Source: Candidatus Moraniibacteriota bacterium
GTDB taxonomy: Bacteria; Patescibacteriota; Minisyncoccia; Moranbacterales; GCA-2747515
DNA: 7,444 nt
Assembly (NCBI GenBank): GCA_027016355.1
Contig: JALWAF010000127.1
Span: 417-7,860 of the forward strand
Direction of reading: 5' to 3'
Shown here: positions 1 to 5,794 of the stretch, one piece after another
Layout: the number at the start of each line of letters is the position of its first letter
How positions within the stretch are numbered: the stretch's first letter is position 1
The notes under the pieces: generated by a model
Told to the model about the DNA's origin: nothing
Databases searched by the model: none
What the model saw: only the letters and a program-made list of their open reading frames with translations
Made by a program: the position numbers and the translations under genes

Positions 1-235
1 GAAATTTTTTTGTAATGGCTTTATATTTGCAAGTATGATAAGCAGTTACAGATGTGTTAGATGCTATCATCTCATGAACAATAAAAGTTTCTTCTTGTGT
101 TGGTGGATATATCAATTTTATGAAATTTTTTTTTCCAGGAAATAATTTTTCTACAATAAAACCATTATTTTCAGCTGCTTTGACTATCAAATAAGAATCA
201 ATAGTTGTAAAATCTTCAGGTGTAATTTGTGTCAT
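1..235 (-). CDS. ATP-grasp family protein, N-terminal fragment (paralog of the next gene)
   Basis: This reading frame begins at the ATG at 233-235 and stays open to the left edge, so only the first 78 residues are visible. They begin MTQITPEDFT. The catalytic ATP-grasp core is outside the window. The visible part resembles the N-terminus of the ATP-grasp protein encoded just upstream at 300-1295: both share an LI-x-KA helix, a G-x-x-V strand, a P-x-x-KNF segment followed by an aromatic strand, and an ITK segment (CKYKAITKKF here, LNKKITKIIL there) like the one that precedes the first ATP-binding subdomain in cyanophycin-synthetase-like enzymes. I therefore infer a tandem paralog rather than an unrelated gene. 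It is 64 nt downstream of its neighbour on the same strand and probably co-transcribed. No Shine-Dalgarno sequence precedes the start; the leader is only A, T and a few C. Confidence 0.6.
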   Translation of the reverse strand, partial: MTQITPEDFTTIDSYLIVKAAENNGFIVEKLFPGKKNFIKLIYPPTQEETFIVHEMIASNTSVTAYHTCKYKAITKKF

Positions 236-299
236 TGTGTTATTATATTATTATTTAATAATTTAATTCATTTTTACATTAAGGGTGTAAATATTTGAA

Positions 300-1295
300 T
301 TATTGTTTTAGTGTTGGAAACATTTTTTGGAGTAAAAGAAGGGAAACATCAACACCTTTTCCTTCCACTAGGGGTTTTTCATTTATGGTATAAACAGGTT
401 TCGAGTTAATTTCTAAAATAACATAATCTGTATCTTTTGTAATGTTCTTGGTTATGATATCAATTCCGCCATACTCAAGTCCAAGTGATTTGATCGCTTT
501 TATGCACTGTTTTTTTATATTAAAATTAATCTTTTTTGTATAGTCAATTGCTCTTCCGCCATTACCAAGCATAACATCATTTCTTAATATAAGTTTATAT
601 GAATCCGGTAGTATTGATTTTAGGGTAAAATTATTTTTTTTAATATTCTTTTTTGTGATGGCATCTAATTTAATAGGTTGGTCTTTGGGTCGTGATTTAT
701 TTTGTGTTTTTATAAGTTTTTCGATAGAATCAGTGCCATTTCCAATAATTGTGGCAGGAAGTCTTTTAACACAAGAAATAACCTTATCTTCTAAGACGAG
801 AATACGATATTCTTCACCCATAGCCATTTCTTCCACAATAAATTTGCGCTGTTTTAAGAGTGCATATTTTTTGCGCTCATTTGTAAAGTGATCAATAGCA
901 CTTTTCAATTCTTTTTGTGAAGTTATATTCCATGTTATGCCTCTTGATAATGATCCATCGATTGGTTTTAGTATTAGCGGATATGACAAATTGTTTTTTT
1001 TAATTAATTGTATCGCCTCAGTTTTATTTTTTGCAGAAATTCCACGAGGTACTGGTATATTGTGTTCATTGAGAATGATTTTTGTAATTTTTTTATTGAG
1101 AGTAAAGTTGCCTAATTGAGATTGTAATGGCACGTAGGCATCATTTGCATAAATAACTTGTCCTTTGTAAGTAAAACGTGCAAAATTTTTGTAATTAGGA
1201 TATAAATACACATCAATACCAATACTCATAGCCTTTTGTATAAGTGATTTAAAACCAGCGTGACTAATGGTAGGTAATTGTTTTTTTGTAGACAT
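300..1295 (-). CDS. ATP-grasp ligase, cyanophycin-synthetase/GshF-like
   Basis: This 331-residue protein is a soluble ATP-grasp enzyme, a class that activates a carboxylate as an acyl phosphate and joins it to an amine. Residues about 10-65 form a small N-terminal domain. Residues about 66-330 carry the ATP-grasp core: NKKITKIIL then IPVPRG (80-85), the nucleotide-binding strand LILKPIDGSLSRGI with K110, EE at 155-156 before GEEYR (160-164), a GNGTDSIEKLI segment (185-195) typical of cyanophycin synthetase and GshF relatives, GGRAIDYT (246-253), GGIDI with D279, and the metal-binding EIN with E295 and N297. Where relatives usually have N-x-x-P-G this protein has NSKPV, which may alter the acceptor pocket. 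It lacks the Mur-ligase-like second half of true cyanophycin synthetase, so that activity should not be assumed. The start ATG has no Shine-Dalgarno sequence. It lies 46 nt after the fused ligase-protease gene. The family call is firm; the substrate is unknown. Confidence 0.88.
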   Translation of the reverse strand: MSTKKQLPTISHAGFKSLIQKAMSIGIDVYLYPNYKNFARFTYKGQVIYANDAYVPLQSQLGNFTLNKKITKIILNEHNIPVPRGISAKNKTEAIQLIKKNNLSYPLILKPIDGSLSRGITWNITSQKELKSAIDHFTNERKKYALLKQRKFIVEEMAMGEEYRILVLEDKVISCVKRLPATIIGNGTDSIEKLIKTQNKSRPKDQPIKLDAITKKNIKKNNFTLKSILPDSYKLILRNDVMLGNGGRAIDYTKKINFNIKKQCIKAIKSLGLEYGGIDIITKNITKDTDYVILEINSKPVYTINEKPLVEGKGVDVSLLLLQKMFPTLKQ

Positions 1296-1341
1296 AGATG
1301 TTGTTAATATATTATTTGGTGCACAATTTTTGTAGCATGTT

Positions 1342-2751
1342 TTATTTGCTTACATCAATCAAAAAGTTATATAAATTTCGTTTTCCAACTATCATATCAT
1401 ATTTCATATCACTTCTATCAACAATATTTACTTTAGCTGGAATAGTTTTTTTATCCATTGTAAATTTAATGTTTATAACAGGTCGAATTGATGATCCACT
1501 TGAAGAAAAAATAATAGAAACATCAACTAAATCAAGTATTTGGCTTTTGTATTTTGATATAATTTCTTTTTTGATAGACATTTCATTTTTGGGTGTTATG
1601 TCATATTTTGTTAAATCGATTTTATTAAACTCATTTATGACATGCTCAAAACCAAGTGCTTTTGCTAATTCTATATCAATTGATGAAGAATAAGCACCAG
1701 TATCTATTTTTGCTTCGGTATCTATTTTTATGTTATTTTTTCCGGTTATTTTTATTTTTTCAACAGAACCAATCACTCTTTTGCCACTCATGCTTTCAAC
1801 ATCTTCTTCAATTTCACCACCAAATAGGTTTTTGCCCACAGCTACACCACGCAATATGGATTTAATTTTTAATCCTTCCACACGTTCAAGGCGTTCTTTG
1901 AGGCCAGCCATATTTGCAACTTGAATTGAGAGACCTGGACGAGCATTAAGTTCTAAAAATACAGGTCCTTCATCTCTATCAATTGCAATATCAGCCCCCA
2001 AGAAACCAAGCCCAGATGCTTCTTGAGCTTTAACTGCAAGAGCTAACATTTCATCCCAATAAGGGATTTTTATACCAGAAAGCAATAATCGTGTTTCTGG
2101 AACGTATTCAATAACTTTTGATTTGCCTTGTACCGCAGTTGTCGTGACTCCTTTTGCCATATCAATTCCTACTCCTATACCGCCTTGTTGAAGGTTTGCC
2201 TTACCACCAGACTCTTTTGTTGGAAGGCGAAGCATTGCCATTACAGGAACCTTGTTGTAAATAATTACACGAATATCAGGAATTCCCTTGTAAGCATAAG
2301 GTCGAAAAGTTTTTGATAACTTGAGACGTTCTTCAAAAAAAGCAACATCAGGTGTGTTTGATAATGAATATTCACCATCTAAAACATGTCCTATATGTGT
2401 TATCAAATCATCTTTTGTAATTGTTTTTCCATTTCCCTTTATCCAAACATCATCTGTTCCTTTTTTGCGTCCATATACAACTATAATGCCGTCGCCACCA
2501 AGTCCTTTATTTGGCTTTATAACAAAGCTCGGTGGCAAAATACTCCAATCGAAGTTATCTAATGTACGTCTTGAAGATATTTGAGCAATAAGACGAGGTA
2601 CGGGTACACCTGCTTTTTTGAGTAATCGTTTTGAGCGGATTTTATCATCCGCAAGACGTTTTGCTTTTTTGAGATTGTGTGGACGGATATAAGTTAAATT
2701 TCTGGAATTCATTCCAAGTATTTTTTTACCCGCTGTTAATGTTTCAAACAT
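1342..2751 (-). CDS. alpha-L-glutamate-ligase-like ATP-grasp enzyme fused to RimB-type aspartyl protease domain
   Basis: The protein has 469 residues and two domains. Residues 1-300 match the RimK-related glutamate-ligase-like ATP-grasp family: ILGMNSRNLTYIRPHN (11-26), a DDK segment (35-37), AGVPVPRL, FVIKPNKGLGGDGI (76-89, K79), PDIRVII (158-164), FLGADIAID (250-258) and LELNARPGL (266-274, metal ligands E267 and N269). After a linker, residues about 325-469 match the RimB/Zn_protease family (retropepsin-like): VIGSVEKI, the catalytic AKIDTGA with D350-T351-G352, SSSGSSIRPVI (416-426) and DRSDMKYDMIVGKRNL (445-460). Known members of this group carry ligase and protease as separate neighbouring genes; here they are one chain, which implies a shared substrate. 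The first ATG is preferred because conserved family sequence begins directly after it. The gene starts 7 nt after the membrane-protein gene, so translational coupling is likely. Amino acid specificity and peptide product cannot be read from sequence. Confidence 0.93.
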   Translation of the reverse strand: MFETLTAGKKILGMNSRNLTYIRPHNLKKAKRLADDKIRSKRLLKKAGVPVPRLIAQISSRRTLDNFDWSILPPSFVIKPNKGLGGDGIIVVYGRKKGTDDVWIKGNGKTITKDDLITHIGHVLDGEYSLSNTPDVAFFEERLKLSKTFRPYAYKGIPDIRVIIYNKVPVMAMLRLPTKESGGKANLQQGGIGVGIDMAKGVTTTAVQGKSKVIEYVPETRLLLSGIKIPYWDEMLALAVKAQEASGLGFLGADIAIDRDEGPVFLELNARPGLSIQVANMAGLKERLERVEGLKIKSILRGVAVGKNLFGGEIEEDVESMSGKRVIGSVEKIKITGKNNIKIDTEAKIDTGAYSSSIDIELAKALGFEHVINEFNKIDLTKYDITPKNEMSIKKEIISKYKSQILDLVDVSIIFSSSGSSIRPVINIKFTMDKKTIPAKVNIVDRSDMKYDMIVGKRNLYNFLIDVSK

Positions 2752-2758
2752 GTATTTT

Positions 2759-3451
2759 TTATTTAATCTTATTTAAAACATCATGAAATCGTAAGTATTC
2801 ATTAATACGTAATCCAGTCCACTTACCAATAAATATATTAATAGGGATAATAAGAAGAATTGTGAGTGGATGCACAAGTACTAAACTTATCATATATCTA
2901 CCAATTTCAGTTGTTGGTGAAAGAATTGTATAGCCAATAAGTGCAATAATGAGTGTCTCAACCGCTAATATTATTGCTGTACGATTACCTTTTTCAATTT
3001 GTACAGTTACAAATTTTTCTACAAGCATGATTATTATAATGATTGGAAAGATTGACATAGATGCAAATCCTGTACGATTAAAATATCCTGCGATAGCAAG
3101 TGTGAGTATGACAGAAAAAGTTACAATTGTTAAGTTGATAGCTGCTCGGGGTAGGTATAGTAGCCTTAGCTTTTTTAGTACATAGCGCATACCCATACCT
3201 ACAAATAATACTATTGCATAAATTGTAATAGCATATTTAATATCCCAGAAGCTATGTTGAGCAATAAATACAAAAGCTATTGTAATAATGGAAGGTGTGT
3301 AAATACCAAAAGCCTGAATACCTACTATTTGACGTAGTACAACAACTATAGTAATAACAATAGGGAAAAGTAATAAAAGAGTGATAGTATCTAGACTGAG
3401 ATGTTGTTCAAGTAAAAACTGTATAATAGGACTAAAATCAATGTAATTCAT
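2759..3451 (-). CDS. seven-transmembrane protein, 7TM_transglut type, without transglutaminase domain
   Basis: This 230-residue membrane protein has seven hydrophobic segments at roughly 22-40, 46-65, 70-92, 103-123, 131-145, 158-178 and 185-208, with short polar loops. Several features fit the 7TM domain usually found fused to an inactive transglutaminase domain (7TM_transglut): the QAFGIYTPSIITIAF stretch (46-60) after helix one, an LYLPRAAINLTIV stretch at helix four, and a C-terminal LRINEYLRFHDVL (214-226). The usual N-terminal transglutaminase-like domain is absent: the protein begins only about 20 residues before the first helix, and no such domain is encoded elsewhere in the window. 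In relatives this 7TM gene neighbours a RimK-like ligase and a RimB-like protease, exactly the fused gene that follows here after 7 nt. I infer that it anchors the ligase-protease at the membrane or handles its product. It has no Shine-Dalgarno sequence. Confidence 0.85.
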   Translation of the reverse strand: MNYIDFSPIIQFLLEQHLSLDTITLLLLFPIVITIVVVLRQIVGIQAFGIYTPSIITIAFVFIAQHSFWDIKYAITIYAIVLFVGMGMRYVLKKLRLLYLPRAAINLTIVTFSVILTLAIAGYFNRTGFASMSIFPIIIIIMLVEKFVTVQIEKGNRTAIILAVETLIIALIGYTILSPTTEIGRYMISLVLVHPLTILLIIPINIFIGKWTGLRINEYLRFHDVLNKIK

Positions 3452-3466
3452 ATATTTAATATAAGG

Positions 3467-3967
3467 TTAGTTATTAATTTTTTGTGTGTAACGTCTAGAA
3501 TTTATGTGACAAAGTGCTACAGCAAGTGCATCAGCAGTATCATCTGGTTTTGGGATACTTTTTAATTTTAACACACTTTTAATCATTTTTTGCATTTGGA
3601 TTTTATCAGCTCGTCCATAACCAGTAAGTGATTGTTTGATTTGAAGTGGCGTGTATTCTGCTATTGTCAGATTATTTTGAAAACAGACATTAATAATTAC
3701 TCCACGAGCTTGAGCTACGCTAATAACGGTTTTTGCATTTTTAAAATAAAACAATTCTTCCACAGCAACTTCTTGAGGCTTATATTTTTTTAGTAGAAAC
3801 AATAAGTTGTCTGCAATTTCTTTCAAACGTTTAGCAGTAGACAAATTTTTATTTGTTTCTATATGACCATAGGCAACTGTTTTACTAAATTGCCCATCAT
3901 CAGTACAATCTAATATACCCCAACCAACAATAGCTGTACCAGGATCAATTCCAAGAATTTTTATCAT
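3467..3967 (-). CDS. ruvC: Holliday junction endodeoxyribonuclease RuvC
   Basis: This 166-residue protein has the normal length and all the hallmarks of RuvC, the dimeric Mg-dependent nuclease that resolves four-way DNA junctions during recombinational repair. It opens with ILGIDPGTAIVGWGI, placing the first catalytic aspartate at D8. AVEELFYFKNAKT follows with E70, then AQARGV (85-90), the YTPLQIKQSLTGYGRADK segment (105-122), and finally DDTADALAVALCH with D143 and D146, spaced as in the Escherichia coli enzyme. It lies 45 nt downstream of yebC, a pairing common across bacteria. The ruvA and ruvB genes that often follow are not here; the 7TM gene begins 15 nt after the stop instead. The start codon has no Shine-Dalgarno sequence, but the second-residue onset of conserved sequence fixes it. 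Confidence 0.97.
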   Translation of the reverse strand: MIKILGIDPGTAIVGWGILDCTDDGQFSKTVAYGHIETNKNLSTAKRLKEIADNLLFLLKKYKPQEVAVEELFYFKNAKTVISVAQARGVIINVCFQNNLTIAEYTPLQIKQSLTGYGRADKIQMQKMIKSVLKLKSIPKPDDTADALAVALCHINSRRYTQKINN

Positions 3968-4012
3968 TATTAACCAATTAAAATATTAAGTTAATTTAAA
4001 ATAATAGCATTT

Positions 4013-4720
4013 TTATGCTACATTGTCAAAGATTTCGACAACATCATCGAGATCCTCAATTATTTCAAAAAGTGTATCATAGCTTTCTTTATCAGCACCG
4101 CTGAGTGTTACTTGTTGAGTAGGATTGTAGATAAGCCTAGCTTCATTAACAGATTTAGTTTCAGACTCAAGTTCTTTTAGTGTGCTATGTAAGTTTGCAG
4201 GCTTGGTTATAATAATTAAATTTGATTCTTCCATGAATACATCCTCAGCGCCAGCTTCAATAGCAATTAGTTCAGCAGTTTCAGTATCTTTGGGAACAAT
4301 GGAGATATAACCAACAAAATCAAATTGAAAGCTGACACTTCCACTAGGTACAAATTTGCCATTATTCTTTTTGAGTGCAGTTTTAACTTCCGTAAGAGCT
4401 CTATTTGTGTTATCTGTTGCGCACGTGATTATCATCATAGCTCCACCAGGACCCATTCCTTCATAAGTTATTTCTTCAATTTTAGTGCCATCATCGCCAG
4501 AACCTTTTTTCATTGCTCGTTCGATATTGTCTTTTGGCATATTAGCCTTTTTTGCTTGAGAAATCGCTAATTTGAGAGCACTATTCATTTCGGGGTCAGC
4601 GTCTCCATTTTGTACGGCGACCATAATTGCTTTTGCAATACGAGAAAAAACTTTTGACCGCTTAGCATCCTCAGCAGCTTTTTTGTGTTTAATGGTTGAC
4701 CATTTACTGTGTCCTGACAT
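4013..4720 (-). CDS. yebC: YebC/PmpR family protein (TACO1 homolog)
   Basis: This 235-residue protein is a full-length YebC family member. The family has been described both as a DNA-binding transcription regulator (PmpR) and, more recently, as a translation factor related to mitochondrial TACO1. The N-terminus MSGHSKWSTIKHKKAAEDAK is the diagnostic signature. It is followed by RSKVFSRIAKAIMVA, the AISQAKKANMPKDNIERAMKKG segment (69-90), YEGMGPGGAMMIITCATDNTNR (93-114), and the conserved GSVSFQFD region near residue 127. The C-terminal third is acidic, ending DLDDVVEIFDNVA, as usual. It is the first gene of the minus-strand run and is probably transcribed from the divergent intergenic region. 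No Shine-Dalgarno sequence is visible upstream of the ATG. I see no reason to prefer either proposed function here. Confidence 0.97.
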   Translation of the reverse strand: MSGHSKWSTIKHKKAAEDAKRSKVFSRIAKAIMVAVQNGDADPEMNSALKLAISQAKKANMPKDNIERAMKKGSGDDGTKIEEITYEGMGPGGAMMIITCATDNTNRALTEVKTALKKNNGKFVPSGSVSFQFDFVGYISIVPKDTETAELIAIEAGAEDVFMEESNLIIITKPANLHSTLKELESETKSVNEARLIYNPTQQVTLSGADKESYDTLFEIIEDLDDVVEIFDNVA

Positions 4721-4742
4721 AATAATTGTGTTTAAGTTATAT

Positions 4743-4767
4743 AGTGACAGGATATTATCCTATCACT
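4743..4767. promoter_or_regulatory. imperfect palindrome upstream of yebC, possible operator or 5' UTR hairpin
   Basis: Arms AGTGACAGGATA (4743-4754) and TATCCTATCACT (4756-4767) are inverted repeats around a single T, with one mismatched pair. On the minus strand, which would be the yebC transcript, the mismatch becomes a G-U wobble, so an RNA hairpin would be nearly perfect. It lies 22 nt before the yebC start codon. It could be an operator in the yebC promoter or a leader hairpin. It is not followed by a T-run in the yebC direction, so it is not a terminator there. Confidence 0.45.
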
Positions 4768-4882
4768 ACTATCATCACATTTTTTTCGCTTTTTTGCAAT
4801 AATTAGCTTGTATTTTCATATTTTTTGTGTTAGTGTAAAAAACCAATTGTGGTAAAAGTTGTTTTAACAAATGAATAATATT

Positions 4883-4889
4883 AGGAGGG
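4883..4889 (+). promoter_or_regulatory. strong Shine-Dalgarno site of the 57-residue gene
   Basis: AGGAGGG ends 4 nt before the ATG at 4894. This is the strongest ribosome-binding site in the window and is the main reason for accepting the short gene that follows. The other two genes of this operon also have good sites (AGGAGA at 5058-5063 and AAGGAGA at 5783-5789), whereas the minus-strand genes have none. Confidence 0.85.
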
Positions 4890-4893
4890 ATTC

Positions 4894-5067
4894 ATGAAGG
4901 GAAAAACTGCAGAGGAACAGGCAAGAGAAGAGAAAAACGCTGAGATTACCAAAAAAATCCGTGCAGAACGCGGGGCAAAGATTGGGGCAGATGGAAATGC
5001 AACTGCAAATTGTGCTTCGGCACGTGAACGTGTAGAAAACGAGATGCACAAAAACACAGGAGAATAA
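4894..5067 (+). CDS. 57-residue charged hypothetical protein
   Basis: I do not recognise this protein. It reads from the ATG at 4894 to a TAA at 5065-5067 and begins MKGKTAEEQAREEKNAEITK. It is very hydrophilic. Residues 5-27 are rich in Glu, Lys, Arg and Ala and should form a charged helix. Residues 28-42 are a Gly/Ala/Asn-rich segment with the only cysteine (C40), and residues 43-52 form a second short charged helix. No membrane segment or signal peptide is present. Three things support it as a gene: the consensus AGGAGG site before it, the Shine-Dalgarno of the next gene lying inside its last codons, and a stop only 1 nt before the next ATG, which implies translational coupling. It may be a small accessory or regulator of the TIM-barrel protein, but that is only inferred from position. 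Confidence 0.75.
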   Translation: MKGKTAEEQAREEKNAEITKKIRAERGAKIGADGNATANCASARERVENEMHKNTGE

Positions 5068-5068
5068 A

Positions 5069-5782
5069 ATGAAAAGAATAATTGGCTTTTCAACAGGAGT
5101 GTTGTATCACGCGATTGATTCAATATCAGAACAAATGTTTAACATTATATATGATGTAGGTTGTAATCATGTAGAAATTCATGCACATAATGAGGCACAA
5201 TTAGATGTTTTAATGTGTAATGAGAGGTCTCTTGGTGCATGTGTATACAAGCGATTTCATTCACGCTCAGTACATTTACCAATGATGTCTATTGATAAAG
5301 ATAATGCACTGTATTTTGCAAGAGCGATTACATTGTTTTTATCATCTCATGCTTTTGCAGTGATGCACCCAAATTTTACACATGATTTTGATGAAATTGA
5401 GGCATTCTTTGAACGCATCGCAATTGAAAACATGGATAACAGAAAAATGTCTTTTCGTACTTTACAAGAATTGCGAGAGTTTTTTCAGAAATATCCGCAT
5501 TTCAAGTTGGTTTTTGATGTGCAACACTGGGTTGTGAATGGTTATGATGTTAACCGTATCCCTGCTATTTTAGATGAATTTCAGGATCGGATTGTGGGAG
5601 TTCACCTCAGTGGCGTGGGAAGTGATAAATACCATATTCCTGTTTGCAGAAATAATCAAAGGGAATTGGTAGAGTCATTGCAAGATTTGCCGGCACATAT
5701 TCCGATTGTTTTGGAAGGTGTGTGTGCAGATATTGACGAGATGAGACAGGAAATAGGGTATGTAAAGGATATTTTGGGTTAA
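5069..5782 (+). CDS. sugar phosphate isomerase/epimerase-like or AP endonuclease 2 superfamily TIM barrel
   Basis: This 237-residue protein has the sequence pattern of the metal-dependent TIM barrels grouped as AP endonuclease family 2 (endonuclease IV, xylose isomerase-like epimerases). Candidate metal ligands occur in the order expected from endonuclease IV: H69 (SVHLPM), H100 (VMHPN), E120 (AIENMD), D150 and H153 (FDVQH), H179 (GVHLSG), D186 and H189 (SDKYH), and E216 (LEGVC). An early strand, VEIHAH (35-40), also fits. It is shorter than endonuclease IV (about 280 residues), so it may lack DNA-binding loops and act on a small sugar-like substrate instead. The start has AGGAGA 5 nt upstream and lies 1 nt after the small gene. 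The 149-residue gene follows after 12 nt. The fold and metal site are well supported; the choice between DNA repair and carbohydrate isomerisation is open. Confidence 0.8.
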   Translation: MKRIIGFSTGVLYHAIDSISEQMFNIIYDVGCNHVEIHAHNEAQLDVLMCNERSLGACVYKRFHSRSVHLPMMSIDKDNALYFARAITLFLSSHAFAVMHPNFTHDFDEIEAFFERIAIENMDNRKMSFRTLQELREFFQKYPHFKLVFDVQHWVVNGYDVNRIPAILDEFQDRIVGVHLSGVGSDKYHIPVCRNNQRELVESLQDLPAHIPIVLEGVCADIDEMRQEIGYVKDILG

Positions 5783-5794
5783 AAGGAGAAAAAA

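Larger units (their letters stand above)
4721..4893. promoter_or_regulatory. divergent intergenic region with promoters for both operons
   Basis: This 173-nt AT-rich gap separates the start of yebC (minus strand) from the start of the 57-residue gene (plus strand), so both operons must be transcribed from here or from inside a neighbour. On the plus strand, TTGCAA at 4794-4799 and CATATT at 4817-4822 are 17 nt apart and each match 4 of 6 consensus bases. On the minus strand, TATAAC (complement of 4736-4741) is a possible -10, with no good -35. These are weak calls in an AT-rich background. The palindrome at 4743-4767 lies on the yebC side. Confidence 0.4.

Noticed and set aside
300..1295. True cyanophycin synthetase
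   Set aside because: At 331 residues it lacks the C-terminal Mur-ligase-like half, so only the ATP-grasp family call is justified.
1298..1693. Plus-strand frame of 131 codons with hydrophobic composition
   Set aside because: It lies opposite the protease domain of the fusion gene, has no ribosome site and reflects the complement of an AT-rich conserved gene.
4864..5123. Minus-strand frames of 61 and 80 codons opposite the small gene
   Set aside because: They are Cys/Phe/Ser-rich shadows of the plus-strand gene, which has a consensus ribosome site and a coupled downstream gene.
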